Shown: positions 1 to 8,999, counted from the first letter of the stretch. The stretch is DNA of 59,817 nt from Nocardioides sp. (GCF_030149505.1 NZ_JASBRN010000073.1:1-59817); one strand, 5' to 3'. Translations and numbers: made by a program. The notes: generated by a model from the letters alone, not told the origin.

Positions 1-115
1 CCAGTGAGCGAGCGGCCTGGTAGCGACGAAGGGGGCGCCCCGGCCGACCGCGGCGCCACGCGCCCCTCACCGGGGGCGGCCACCGGGCCGCGCACCCCAC
101 CGACCCACCCAGAAC

Positions 116-1021
116 TCAGCCCAGGACCCGCAGCACCCCCGGGACGACCTCCACCACGGCCGGCTCCGCACCTAGCCCCGGCAGGACCCCGAGCGGCTCG
201 CCGTCCCCGCCGACGGGGAGCGGCCGCGCGCCGTCGGCGGCGACCTCGACCCGGGTGCCGCGCAGCACGTGCACCTCGGGCAGGTCGACGTGCGAGCCGT
301 CGTAGATCTTCGGGAAGCTCCGCACGAGCGCGGTCCGCGAGGCGGCCTCGACGACCACGACGTCGAGCTGCCCGTCCTCGACCGACGCGCCGGGGGCGAT
401 CTTCATGCCCTTGCCGTAGTAGGCGGAGTTGGCGATGGCGACGGTGGCGGCGGCGTACTCGGCCACCTCGCCGTCGACGGCGACCCGGAAGCGGCCCGGG
501 GAGTAGGTGAGGATCGCGCGGAGGGCGGCGAGGGGGTACTGCGCCTTGATCGGGGTCCAGCGCATGCCGTCGACGATCTCGGCGGTGCGCGCGTCGATGC
601 CGGAGTAGACCGAGCCGGCGACGAGCCGCGACGGCTGGCCGGGGAGGGTCCAGCGCAGCAGGTCGACGGGACGCTCGGGTGCCTCGATGAGGACCTGCGC
701 GATGGCGGCGGGCTCGCTGGGGAGCCCGAGCATCCGGGCGAAGTCGTTGCCGCGGCCGGCGGGCAGCAGCCCCAGGACGCCACCGGCCTCGGCGACCGCG
801 CCGGCGAGGTGCGACACCATCCCGTCCCCGCCGACGCAGACCACGACGTCCCCGCGGTCGACGGCCGCGCGGACGAGGTCGTCGGTGGCACGGGGGCCCG
901 GGGAGTAGGTGACGTCGACGCTCGCACCGGCCTCGCGCAGAAGGCGGGCGACCGGCACGACCGCGCCGGGTGCCGCGCCACCGCCGGAGGCGGGGTTGAC
1001 CAGGAAGGAGAAGGACCTCAC
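116..1021 (-). CDS. Diacylglycerol kinase family lipid kinase
   Basis: About 301 residues, predicted to phosphorylate a lipid hydroxyl such as diacylglycerol at the inner membrane face. Visible family motifs are NPASGG (about 9-14), the nucleotide-binding GGDG (64-67) and PAGRGNDFAR (87-96). The fourth position after GGDG is Met where Thr is usual. The GTG start at 1021 shares four bases (GTGA) with the stop of the upstream flavoprotein gene, which indicates translational coupling. The longer upstream reading frame is a shadow of that gene. Together with the next three genes the order matches, as I recall it, M. tuberculosis Rv2249c-Rv2252, where Rv2252 is a diacylglycerol kinase linked to phosphatidylinositol mannoside synthesis. 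The true substrate here is not known. Confidence 0.88.
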   Translation of the reverse strand: MRSFSFLVNPASGGGAAPGAVVPVARLLREAGASVDVTYSPGPRATDDLVRAAVDRGDVVVCVGGDGMVSHLAGAVAEAGGVLGLLPAGRGNDFARMLGLPSEPAAIAQVLIEAPERPVDLLRWTLPGQPSRLVAGSVYSGIDARTAEIVDGMRWTPIKAQYPLAALRAILTYSPGRFRVAVDGEVAEYAAATVAIANSAYYGKGMKIAPGASVEDGQLDVVVVEAASRTALVRSFPKIYDGSHVDLPEVHVLRGTRVEVAADGARPLPVGGDGEPLGVLPGLGAEPAVVEVVPGVLRVLG

Positions 1022-2619
1022 GGGACGAGCACCCCCGGGTTGAGGACACCGGTGGGGTCGAGGTCGGCCTTGACCGCCCGCAGCACCGAGACGCCGAGGT
1101 CGCCGATCTCCGCGCCGAGCCAGGGCTTGTGGTCGGTGCCGACGGCGTGGTGGTGGGTGATGGTGGCGCCGGCGGAGACGATCGCGTCGTTGGCGGCGGC
1201 CTTGGCGGCCAACCACTGCTCGAGCGGCTGCTCGCCCTGGGCGGACGCGACGGTGAAGTAGAGCGAGCACCCGGTCTCGTAGACGTGGCTGACGTGGCAG
1301 AGCACGAGCGCACCGTCGAGGTGGGACTCCAGGGCCTGCTTGACCCCGGCGTACAGCGCGTCCGCGTTGGACCAGAACGTGGCGGTCTCGAGGGTCTCGA
1401 CGAGGACGCCGACGTCGAGCAGCGAGTCGCGGAGGTACGGCGCGTCGAACCGCCCGTGCGCCCAGGACTCGCCCGGGCCCTCCCCCTGGGGCCGACCGCC
1501 GAGGGCGGTGAGCGCCTCGGTGACGGCCGCCCGCCGGGCCACGACCTGCTCGGCCGTGCCCTCGTGGCCGACGATCATCAGGCAGGCGCCGTCCTCCTCG
1601 CCGGCACCGATCGCGTCGGGGCGGGCGAGGTTGATCGCGGTCTCGGACTCGTCGGAGAGCCGGAGCACGGTGGGCAGCAGGCCGGACTGCGCGAGGTGGC
1701 GCATCGCCTCGCGGCCCTCGGCGAAGGAGCCCCAGCGCCAGCCCTCGTAGACCTTGACCTCGGGCAGGCGGCGGACGCGCACGGTGACGGCGGTGATGAC
1801 GCCGAAGGCACCCTCCGAGCCGAGCACGAGCTGGCGCAGGTCGGGGCCGGCGGCGTTGGCCGGCGCGGAGCCGAGCACCCACTCCCCGCGCGGGGTGGCG
1901 ACGCGCAGCCCCACGACCATCGCGTCGAAGCGGCCGTAGCCGGCGCTGGACTGCCCGCTGGAGCGGGTGGCCGCGAACCCGCCGATCGAGGCGAACTGGA
2001 AGGACTGCGGGTAGTGACCGAGCACGAGGCCGCGCTCGGCGAGCAGCGCCTCTGCCTCGGGGCCACGCAGGCCCGGCTCGAGGGTCGCGGTCATCGAGAC
2101 CTCGTCGACCTCGAGCAGCCGCTTCATCCGGACCAGGTCGAGGGAGACCAGTCCCGCGTAGCCCTCGCGGCGCGCGGCCAGCCCGCCGGTCACGCAGGTG
2201 CCGCCACCGAACGGAACGACCGCGAGGTGGTGCTCGACCGCGACGGCCAGCACGGCCGCGACGTCGTCGTGGCCACCCGGACGCACGACCACGTCGGGGG
2301 CGTCCGCGAGGTCTCCCGCGCGAGCCCGCAGCAGGTCGGGCGTGGACTTGCCGCGGGTCCGCAGGCGGCGTACGTCGTCGTCGAGCAGCACGTGCTCCGA
2401 CCCGACGGCCTCGCGCAGCGCCTCGAGCGCTGCCTCACCGATGCCGGGCGCCGGCAGCGGGGCGTCGTCGGCGGCGGGCGTGGGCCGCAACCCGAAGGCC
2501 ATCTCGACCAGGCCGCGGGCGCTGTCGGGGAGGTCGGTCGCCGCACTGGGGGCGCCCCAGCGCTGGGGGTGCATCTCGCCCAGGCCGCCGGCCGGAGCAG
2601 GGGGTGTCTGCGTGCTCAT
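1018..2619 (-). CDS. FAD-binding oxidase, alkylglycerone-phosphate synthase (AGPS)-like
   Basis: 533 residues with a PCMH-type FAD domain: pyrophosphate-binding PFGGGTCVTGG at about 136-146, and GQSSAGYGRFD at 222-232, which matches the region of AGPS that follows the FAD site. The C-terminus carries HHHAVGTDHKPW (from about 489) and DPTGVLNPG, as in AGPS, whose triple-His segment lies near the active site. AGPS exchanges the acyl chain of acyl-dihydroxyacetone phosphate for a fatty alcohol to make an ether bond. Whether this protein does so is inference; D-lactate-type dehydrogenases are the alternative. An in-frame ATG at 2574 (MHPQRWG) could be the true start, because AGPS-like proteins often begin near that motif. 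It is divergent from the TetR gene with only 17 bp between starts. Confidence 0.82.
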   Translation of the reverse strand: MSTQTPPAPAGGLGEMHPQRWGAPSAATDLPDSARGLVEMAFGLRPTPAADDAPLPAPGIGEAALEALREAVGSEHVLLDDDVRRLRTRGKSTPDLLRARAGDLADAPDVVVRPGGHDDVAAVLAVAVEHHLAVVPFGGGTCVTGGLAARREGYAGLVSLDLVRMKRLLEVDEVSMTATLEPGLRGPEAEALLAERGLVLGHYPQSFQFASIGGFAATRSSGQSSAGYGRFDAMVVGLRVATPRGEWVLGSAPANAAGPDLRQLVLGSEGAFGVITAVTVRVRRLPEVKVYEGWRWGSFAEGREAMRHLAQSGLLPTVLRLSDESETAINLARPDAIGAGEEDGACLMIVGHEGTAEQVVARRAAVTEALTALGGRPQGEGPGESWAHGRFDAPYLRDSLLDVGVLVETLETATFWSNADALYAGVKQALESHLDGALVLCHVSHVYETGCSLYFTVASAQGEQPLEQWLAAKAAANDAIVSAGATITHHHAVGTDHKPWLGAEIGDLGVSVLRAVKADLDPTGVLNPGVLVP

Positions 2620-2636
2620 GTGTTACAGTGTGACAT
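2620..2636. promoter_or_regulatory. Probable TetR operator in the 17-bp divergent gap
   Basis: The gap between the two start codons contains TGTTACAGTGTGACA (2621-2635), a dyad with 12 of 15 positions symmetric. Its location between the regulator and the flavoprotein suggests autoregulation and control of both arms. Both transcripts must start inside or right beside this site, so leaderless translation is likely. Confidence 0.6.
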
Positions 2637-3230
2637 ATGACGTCACTTCGTCACAACGAGGAATCGAGAACTCCCTCGGACGCCTACCTCGACGCCGCCC
2701 GCGCCTGCATCCTCGACGTCGGCTGGCGACGTACGACGCTGACCGAGGTCGCGCGCCGGGCCGGTGTGTCCCGGATGACGATCTACCGCACCTGGGCCGA
2801 CATGCCCACGCTGCTCGCCGACCTCATGACGCGCGAGTGGACCGGGTTGGTGGCCGCGACCGTCGGCACCTCGACCGCGAGCGACCCGCTGGAGCGACTG
2901 GTCGACGACGTCGTCACCACGATCGCGGCCCTGCGGGAGAACGAGCTCTTCGTGCGGATCGTCGAGCTCGACCCCGAGCTGGTGCTGCCCTACCTGCTGA
3001 GCCGGCGGGGCCGGTCGCAGCAGCTGATCATCGACCTGCTCGGCGCCCGCCTGCGCGCGGCCCAGGCCGCCGGCAGCGTGCGCGACGGCGACCCGGTCGC
3101 GATGGCGCGCGGCATGGTGCTGGCCGCGCACGGCTTCGTGCTCTCGGTGCACACCATGGTCGACGGCGAGGTGTCCGCCGAGGCGCTCGACGCCGAGCTG
3201 CGCACCCTGCTGACCCGGGGGCTCTCGTGA
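2637..3230 (+). CDS. TetR family transcriptional regulator
   Basis: 197 residues. The N-terminal helix-turn-helix spans about 34-55 (TLTEVARRAGVSRMTIYRTW), followed by an all-helical ligand domain of normal length for the family. It begins right after the operator-like dyad and ends in a GTGA overlap with glpD, so the two are co-transcribed. It most likely represses the ether-lipid-like locus and itself; the ligand is unknown, though a lipid or acyl-CoA would fit the neighbours. Confidence 0.87.
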   Translation: MTSLRHNEESRTPSDAYLDAARACILDVGWRRTTLTEVARRAGVSRMTIYRTWADMPTLLADLMTREWTGLVAATVGTSTASDPLERLVDDVVTTIAALRENELFVRIVELDPELVLPYLLSRRGRSQQLIIDLLGARLRAAQAAGSVRDGDPVAMARGMVLAAHGFVLSVHTMVDGEVSAEALDAELRTLLTRGLS

Positions 3231-4765
3231 GGATCTCGCCCGGACTGGCCGGTGTCCGCGAGCACGTGGACGTGCTCGTCGTCGGCCTCGGCGTCACCGG
3301 TGCCGGCGTGGCGCTCGACGCCGCCACCCGGGGACTGTCGGTGCTGGCCGTCGACGCCCACGACCTCGCCTTCGGCACCTCGCGCTGGAGCTCGAAGATG
3401 GTGCACGGCGGCCTGCGCTACCTCGCCAAGGGGCAGGTCGGCGTCGCCCACGAGAGCGCGGTCGAGCGCGGCATCCTCATGGAGGTCACCGCGCCGCACC
3501 TGACCCGCTCCATGCCGATGCTCATCCCCATCACCTCCTCGATGTCGCGGCTGCAGGGCGGGCTCTCCCGCGCCGGGCTGCGCGCGGGCGACCTGCTCCG
3601 GCGTGGTGCCCGCACCGACGCCGAGACCCTCCCCGGGCCGCGGCACCTCTCCGCCACCGAGACCCTCGCGATGGCGCCGTCGCTGCGGGCGGCCGGCCTG
3701 CGCGGCGGACTGCTCGGCTGGGACGGCCAGCTGGAGGACGACGCCCGGCTCGTCATCACGCTCGCTCGCACCGCCGCCGAGCACGGCGCCCAGGTGCGCA
3801 CCCGTGCCCGGGTCCTGTCCGCGGCGCACGGCGAGGTGCGGCTGCGCGACGAGACCACCGGGTCGGAGGTCGTCGTGCGGGCCCGCGCAATCATCAACGC
3901 CGCGGGCGTCTGGGCCGACCAGGTGCTCGGCGAGGAGGGCAGCCGCACCGACGGCATCCGGCTGCGCCCCAGCCGCGGCACCCACCTGGTGCTGCGGGCG
4001 GAGTCGGTGCCGGACCTGCGCGCCAGCGTCTTCGCGCCGGTCCCGGGCGAGACCAACCGCTTCGTCATGGTGCTGCCCCAACCCGACGGGACGGTGTATG
4101 TCGGGCTCACCGACGAGCCGGCCCCCGGCCCGGTGCCCGACGTGCCGGAGCCGACCGAGACCGAGATCGGCTTCCTGCTCGACGTCGTCTCCGCCGCGTT
4201 CGCCCGGCCGCTCCACCGCTCGGACGTGGTCGGTGCCTTCGCCGGGCTGCGCCCTCTGCTCGACGGCGGCGACGGCTCGACCGCCGACCTCTCGCGCAAG
4301 CACGCCGTCATCACCGGCCCCTCGGGGGTCACGACGGTCGTGGGCGGCAAGCTGACGACGTACCGACGGATGGCGCAGGACGCCGTCGACGCGGCCGTCG
4401 CCCACCACGGCCTGGCCGCCGGCCCGTGCGTGACCGCCTCGCTCCCGCTGCTCGGCGCCGCCTCGCGCACCGAGCTGGCCTCGCTGGAGGAGCCGGCTCG
4501 GCTCGTGCGCCGCTACGGCACCGACGCCGCGCTCGTGCTGTCCTCGGCCCGCGAGATGACCGGCCTGCCCGACCACGAGCTGCTGTCCCCCGTCTCCGAC
4601 ACCGTGCCGGTGACGCTCGCCGAGCTGGTCTTCGGCATCACCCATGAGGGCGCCCACGACGTCGACGACCTGCTCGACCGGCGTACCCGCGTCGGCCTGG
4701 TCCCCGAGGACCGCACCCACGCCGAGCCACTCGCCGAGCGCGCCCTCGCGCTCACCCGCACCTGA
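3227..4765 (+). CDS. glpD: Glycerol-3-phosphate dehydrogenase, FAD-dependent
   Basis: 512 residues. Oxidises sn-glycerol 3-phosphate to dihydroxyacetone phosphate and passes electrons to the quinone pool at the membrane. An N-terminal Rossmann FAD motif (VGLGVTGAG, about 19-27) and the GlpD signature SSKMVHGGLRYL (55-66) are clear, as is VVGGKLTTYR late in the catalytic domain. The GTG start overlaps the TetR stop (GTGA). DHAP is the substrate of the acyl-DHAP/alkyl-DHAP branch, so pairing with the AGPS-like gene makes metabolic sense. Whether it feeds that branch or general glycerol catabolism cannot be told from sequence. Confidence 0.9.
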   Translation: MRISPGLAGVREHVDVLVVGLGVTGAGVALDAATRGLSVLAVDAHDLAFGTSRWSSKMVHGGLRYLAKGQVGVAHESAVERGILMEVTAPHLTRSMPMLIPITSSMSRLQGGLSRAGLRAGDLLRRGARTDAETLPGPRHLSATETLAMAPSLRAAGLRGGLLGWDGQLEDDARLVITLARTAAEHGAQVRTRARVLSAAHGEVRLRDETTGSEVVVRARAIINAAGVWADQVLGEEGSRTDGIRLRPSRGTHLVLRAESVPDLRASVFAPVPGETNRFVMVLPQPDGTVYVGLTDEPAPGPVPDVPEPTETEIGFLLDVVSAAFARPLHRSDVVGAFAGLRPLLDGGDGSTADLSRKHAVITGPSGVTTVVGGKLTTYRRMAQDAVDAAVAHHGLAAGPCVTASLPLLGAASRTELASLEEPARLVRRYGTDAALVLSSAREMTGLPDHELLSPVSDTVPVTLAELVFGITHEGAHDVDDLLDRRTRVGLVPEDRTHAEPLAERALALTRT

Positions 4766-4777
4766 CCGGCACGCCCG

Positions 4778-4900
4778 GTGGTCGAGCAGGCGAGCGCCAG
4801 CGAGGCGTCGTCGAGACCGCGTGAGCTGCCTGTGGTCGCCGACCACGGAGAGGTGCGGCGGTCTCGACGACGCCCGCGCTGGCGCTCGGGCTGCTCGACC
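4778..4900. repeat. Long dispersed palindromic repeat, copy 1
   Basis: Inverted arms of about 40 bp (4778-4820 and 4860-4900; outer ends GTGGTCGAGCAG and CTGCTCGACC) flank a conserved core that holds GTGGTCGCCGACCAC. Other copies lie at 12229-12314 and 15724-15844. The 4766-5058 gap contains this element and otherwise only the sigma-gene leader. Confidence 0.85.
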
Positions 4901-5058
4901 GACAGCGGGACCCACGCCCTCGCTGGCGCTCGCGGAAGAGACCACGCTGCGACGCACCGATGAGTTCGGGCCCCCTGGCCGGTCGGTCCCCTCGCAGGCA
5001 GGATGGACCGGGTCGGAGGCAGGGCATGGGTGCGGTGGGAACGGCGGAGGGCGTCACG

Positions 5059-6084
5059 ATGACGACGAAGGACAACGAGCTGGCGGACTTCCCGACGCTC
5101 ACCGAGCGGTACCAGCGCGAGTTGCTGGCGCACTGCTACCGGATGAGCGGCTCGGTGCACGAGGCCGAGGACCTCGTGCAGGAGACGTTCCTGCGCGCAT
5201 GGCGCGCGTCGGCGGACTTCGAGGGCCGCTCCTCGGTGCGGACCTGGCTCTACCGGATCGCCACCAACGTCTGCCTCACCAACCTCGAGGGCCGGCCGCG
5301 GCGTCCGCTGCCCTCCGGCATCGGCACCGCCGACCAGCCGGCCGGCGACGCCCTGGAGCAGGACCACGAGATCACCTGGCTCGAGCCGGTCCCGGACGCC
5401 GCGGTGACGGTGGCCGAGCGCGACTCGATCCGGCTGGCCTTCGTCGCCGCGCTGCAGCACCTGCCGGCCCGGCAGCGCGCGGTGCTGATCCTGCGCGACG
5501 TCCTGCGCTGGAGCGCCGCCGAGGTCGCTGAGGCGCTGGACACCACCGTCGCGGCGGTGAACTCCGCCCTGCAGCGGGCGCACGCGCAGATGAAGGACCG
5601 CGCCCTGACCGAGGACACCGTCGCCGACGAGCTGACGACCGCCCAGCGCCAGCTGCTCGAGCGCTACGTCGAGGCCTTCTGGCGCAAGGACGTCGACACG
5701 ATCGTCTCGATGCTCACCGCCGAGGCGGTGTGGGAGATGCCGCCGTTCACGAGCTGGTTCAAGGGCCGGGCCAACATCGCGTGGCTGATCGGCAACGAGT
5801 GCCCGGGCGGCTCGGAGGACATGCCGATGATCGAGACGCGCGCCAACGGCCAGCCCGCCTTCGGCCTCTACATGCGTACGCCGGAGGGCGGGTTCGTCCC
5901 GTTCCAGCTGCAGGTGCTCCAGTGGGACGGCGACCCGGACTCGCCGGAGGTCTCGCAGGTCGACGCGTTCTTCGACACCCGGCTGTTCGAGAAGTTCGGG
6001 CTGCCGATGTCGCTGCCGGCCGACCACCGCCCGGCCGCACCCACCGCCGCACCCACCGCCGCGCCCACCCAGCCGGTCCCGTGA
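5059..6084 (+). CDS. ECF sigma factor with C-terminal SnoaL-like domain (SigG/TIGR02960-like)
   Basis: 341 residues. Sigma region 2 covers about 15-80 (EAEDLVQETFLRAWR, RTWLYRIATNVCL) and region 4 about 125-178 (LPARQRAVLILRDVL, AAVNSALQRAHAQM). A linker with WLEPVPD (108-113) leads to an NTF2/SnoaL-like domain at about 195-325, the arrangement seen in sigma factors that carry a fused control domain instead of a separate anti-sigma. The tail is a short Pro/Ala/Thr repeat. ATG 5059 is chosen because GGAGG lies 8 nt upstream. The next gene overlaps the stop by four bases. What activates it is unknown. Confidence 0.87.
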   Translation: MTTKDNELADFPTLTERYQRELLAHCYRMSGSVHEAEDLVQETFLRAWRASADFEGRSSVRTWLYRIATNVCLTNLEGRPRRPLPSGIGTADQPAGDALEQDHEITWLEPVPDAAVTVAERDSIRLAFVAALQHLPARQRAVLILRDVLRWSAAEVAEALDTTVAAVNSALQRAHAQMKDRALTEDTVADELTTAQRQLLERYVEAFWRKDVDTIVSMLTAEAVWEMPPFTSWFKGRANIAWLIGNECPGGSEDMPMIETRANGQPAFGLYMRTPEGGFVPFQLQVLQWDGDPDSPEVSQVDAFFDTRLFEKFGLPMSLPADHRPAAPTAAPTAAPTQPVP

Positions 6085-6695
6085 GCACGCGGCTCGGCGT
6101 CGGCGTCGAGCTGCTGGAGCGGTCCCTGGCCTACACGCGGGTCGCCCTCGCCGAGGTGCGCCCGACCTCGCTGACCCGGCGTACCCCGTGCGCCCGCTGG
6201 GACCTCGGCGCACTGCTCGCCCACATGGACGACGCGCTCGACGCCTTCCTCGAGGCCGCCGGCGGGTCGGTCGCCGGCGGTGCCGCGGGCAGCCGGCCGC
6301 CCTCCGGACCGGTCGACGTCGCCGGTCTGCGGGACAAGGCGTGCGCGCTGCTCGGCACGTGGACCGTGGCGGCGTCGGGTGCCGCCGACCCCGGCGGCCC
6401 CGCGGGCACCTCTGGTCCCCGCCAGGACCACGAGCGGCTGGTCGAGGTCGACGGCCTCCCGGTGCTGGCCGATCTGCTGGTCTCGGCCGCGGCGCTGGAG
6501 ATCACCGTGCACGGCTGGGACGTCGCGACCGCTCTCGGGCTCGACCACCCGCTGCCGGACGGGTTGGCCGAGGCCCTGCTGCCGGTGGCCCGCGACGTCG
6601 CACCGCTGGGTCCCTTCGCGGCGCCGCTGCCCACCCCCGACGACGCGCCCCCCGGCGTACGCCTGCTCGGGCTGCTCGGCCGCAGCCCCGCCTGA
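6081..6695 (+). CDS. Maleylpyruvate-isomerase-type (DinB-like) metal-binding protein, TIGR03086-like
   Basis: 204 residues. The N-terminal segment TPCARWDLGALLAHM (about 34-48) is the hallmark of the mycothiol-dependent maleylpyruvate isomerase/DinB fold, where His ligands hold a divalent metal. A second conserved stretch, ALEITVHGWDVATALG, carries the distal His. The GTG start overlaps the sigma stop (GTGA), so the pair forms one operon. Such proteins often use mycothiol, the actinobacterial thiol, and could link the sigma factor to redox or electrophile stress; that link is inference and no substrate is assigned. Confidence 0.75.
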   Translation: MSTRLGVGVELLERSLAYTRVALAEVRPTSLTRRTPCARWDLGALLAHMDDALDAFLEAAGGSVAGGAAGSRPPSGPVDVAGLRDKACALLGTWTVAASGAADPGGPAGTSGPRQDHERLVEVDGLPVLADLLVSAAALEITVHGWDVATALGLDHPLPDGLAEALLPVARDVAPLGPFAAPLPTPDDAPPGVRLLGLLGRSPA

Positions 6696-6775
6696 CCCGT
6701 CCCACCGACCCGGCCGCGCGGCGCACCCTCTCCCGGGGATGCGGAGCACGGTCCGGGTGCGGGAGGGTGGGGCCC

Positions 6776-7291
6776 GTGACGACGTACCTGGTGGTGGCCG
6801 GGCTCGGGATGGCGCTGCTCCTGGTCTCGCTGGTGCTCGGCGACCTGCTCGACGGGGCCTTCGACGCCCTCGCGGGCGACGCCTTCTCGACCGCGGTGAT
6901 CGGCGCGTTCCTCTCGGCCCTCGGCCTGGGGGGTGCCCTGGCGCAGGGCCTGGGTACGCCGCTGGTCGTGTCGCTACCGGTGGGCGTCGCGGCCGGGGTG
7001 GGGTTCGGCTGGTTCGCCGCCTGGCTGACCCGGCTGCTGCGCACCGGCACCAGCGGCGGGACGCCGGCCACCGAGGACGTCGTCGGGCACGAGGGCGTCG
7101 TGGTGACCGCGATCCCGGCCGACGGCTTCGGCACCGTCAAGGTGCTGCTCGGCGGCCACGCCCTGCGGCTCAACGCCCGGCTCGACGCGGACCACCCCCT
7201 CCCGATCGAGCCCGGCACGCAGGTGCACGTCACGGGCACCCTCTCCCCCACCGCCGTCGTGGTCACCCCCACCTGGCGCGAGCTCGCCTGA
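6776..7291 (+). CDS. NfeD-like membrane protein with C-terminal OB-fold
   Basis: 171 residues: a membrane segment at about 4-22, a hydrophobic pair at 38-85, then a soluble beta-rich domain from about 98 (GHEGVVVTAI, GFGTVKVLLGG, VHVTGTLSPTAVVV) typical of NfeD OB-folds. NfeD proteins partner with SPFH/flotillin proteins in membrane organisation, and an SPFH gene follows 123 bp downstream. GTG 6776 has GGGAGG about 9 nt upstream; the long upstream frame is a shadow. Confidence 0.8.
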   Translation: MTTYLVVAGLGMALLLVSLVLGDLLDGAFDALAGDAFSTAVIGAFLSALGLGGALAQGLGTPLVVSLPVGVAAGVGFGWFAAWLTRLLRTGTSGGTPATEDVVGHEGVVVTAIPADGFGTVKVLLGGHALRLNARLDADHPLPIEPGTQVHVTGTLSPTAVVVTPTWRELA

Positions 7292-7402
7292 CCGGCCCGG
7301 GCCGCCGTACGACCCGCACGACCCGCACCGCCCGCAGCACCGGCAGCACCCCGCACGACCCGCAGCACCCGCACCGCCCGCACCGCCCGCCCCCCGTCAC
7401 TC
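7292..7402. repeat. C-rich degenerate minisatellite between nfeD-like and SPFH genes
   Basis: Imperfect tandem units of about 9-12 bp built from CCGCACGACC, CCGCACCGC and CCGCAGCACC fill the spacer almost to the Shine-Dalgarno sequence of the SPFH gene. No coding potential is evident. Confidence 0.7.
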
Positions 7403-7414
7403 GAGGAGACACCC

Positions 7415-8941
7415 GTGAGCTCGTCCGTCCTGGTCCCCGTCGTGGGATTCGTCGTCCTGCTGGTCCTGCTGGTGCTCCTGGTGACCAGCCGCTACAAGGT
7501 CGCCGGGCCCAACGAGGCGTTCATCGTCACCGGCCGCAAGGGCAAGGCGGTGATCAACCCCGAGACCGGCGAGCTGACCACCGACCTGTCCGGGCAAAAG
7601 GTCATCCTCGGTGGCGGCACCTTCGTCATCCCGTTCGTGCAGAAGCTCGGCACCCTCGACCTGTCCTCTCGGCGGATCTCGGTGCAGATCCGCGGGGCGG
7701 TGTCCGGGCAGGGCATCAAGCTCAACGTCGAGGGCGTCGCGATCGTCAAGGTCGGCGGCAACGCCGACCAGGTGCGGCTGGCGGCGCAGCGCTTCCTGGC
7801 CCAGCAGCAGGACGTCGAGCCGTTCACCCAGGAGGTCCTCGCCGGCGCGCTGCGCTCGATCGTGGGCGGCCTGACGGTGGAGCAGATCATCCGCGACCGC
7901 GCGGCCTTCGCCCAGCGGGTGGCCGACGAGTCGGAGAACTCCCTCACCGGCCAGGGCCTGATCCTGGACACCTTCCAGATCCAGGACGTCACCGACGACG
8001 GCACCTACCTCGCCGACCTCGGCCGGCCCGAGGCCGCGCGCGTGGCCCAGGAGGCGCGGATCGCCGAGGCCAACGCCCGCCAGGCCGCGGAGCAGGCGCA
8101 GATCGCCGCCGAGCAGGAGATCGCGGTCGCCCAGCGGGTGCTGGCCCTCAAGCAGGCCGAGATCAAGGCCGAGACCGACGCCGCCTCGGCGCAGGCCGCC
8201 GCCGCGGGCCCGCTGGCCCAGGCCGACCGCGACCAGGCGATCCTCACCGAGCAGGAGAAGGTGGCCGTGCGGCAGGCGGCCCTCACCGAGCGCCAGCTCG
8301 AGACCGAGGTCCGCAAGCCGGCCGACGCCGAGCGGTACCGCGTCGAGCAGGAGGCCGAGGCGCGCCGCAGCGCCGAGATCGCCGCCGCCGAGGCGCGCAA
8401 GGCCTCGACCATCGCGGCCGCCGAGGCGAAGGCGGAGGAGGCCCGCCTCACCGGTGAGGCCGAGAAGTCCCGCCGCGCCGCGCTGGCCGAGGCCGAGGCC
8501 ATCGAGGGCGAGCGGCGCGGTGCGGCCGAGCGCGCCCGTCGTACGGCGGAGGCGGAGGCCACCCGTGCCGAGGGCGAGGCCCAGGCGGCCGCGGTGCTCG
8601 CGGTCGGCCAGGCCGAGGCCGAGGCGATGGACAAGCGGGCCGAGGCGTTCGCGCACTACAACGACGCGGCGGTCCTGCAGATGCTCATCGAGGTGCTGCC
8701 CCAGATCGCCGCGGAGGTCGCCAAACCGATCTCGGCGATCGACCAGCTCACCGTGGTCTCCACCGACGGCGCCGGGGCGCTGCCCCGCCAGGTCACCGAC
8801 AACGTCACCCAGACGCTGTCGATGCTCCGGACGGCGACCGGGCTGGACCTCGAGGCCCTCATCAAGAAGTCGGTCGACCAGGCCGCGGCCGGGTCCGGCC
8901 TCGCCGTCACGGGGGGTACGCCGGCCGAGCCCGCCCCGTGA
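7415..8941 (+). CDS. Flotillin-like SPFH domain protein
   Basis: 508 residues. A single N-terminal membrane segment (about 5-24) is followed by an SPFH/band-7 domain (about 28-205) and a long Ala/Glu-rich coiled coil (about 205-410) with many AEA repeats, then a short C-terminal helical region. Flotillins oligomerise at the inner membrane and help organise membrane domains. GTG 7415 is preceded by GAGGAG at 7403-7408. The NfeD-like gene upstream is the usual partner. Its length and coiled coil are normal for the family. Confidence 0.88.
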   Translation: MSSSVLVPVVGFVVLLVLLVLLVTSRYKVAGPNEAFIVTGRKGKAVINPETGELTTDLSGQKVILGGGTFVIPFVQKLGTLDLSSRRISVQIRGAVSGQGIKLNVEGVAIVKVGGNADQVRLAAQRFLAQQQDVEPFTQEVLAGALRSIVGGLTVEQIIRDRAAFAQRVADESENSLTGQGLILDTFQIQDVTDDGTYLADLGRPEAARVAQEARIAEANARQAAEQAQIAAEQEIAVAQRVLALKQAEIKAETDAASAQAAAAGPLAQADRDQAILTEQEKVAVRQAALTERQLETEVRKPADAERYRVEQEAEARRSAEIAAAEARKASTIAAAEAKAEEARLTGEAEKSRRAALAEAEAIEGERRGAAERARRTAEAEATRAEGEAQAAAVLAVGQAEAEAMDKRAEAFAHYNDAAVLQMLIEVLPQIAAEVAKPISAIDQLTVVSTDGAGALPRQVTDNVTQTLSMLRTATGLDLEALIKKSVDQAAAGSGLAVTGGTPAEPAP

Positions 8942-8999
8942 CGGCACCGCCCGTCGGGGTCGCGCTGGCGACGTACGACTGAGCCGGGCTGCCCGCTGG

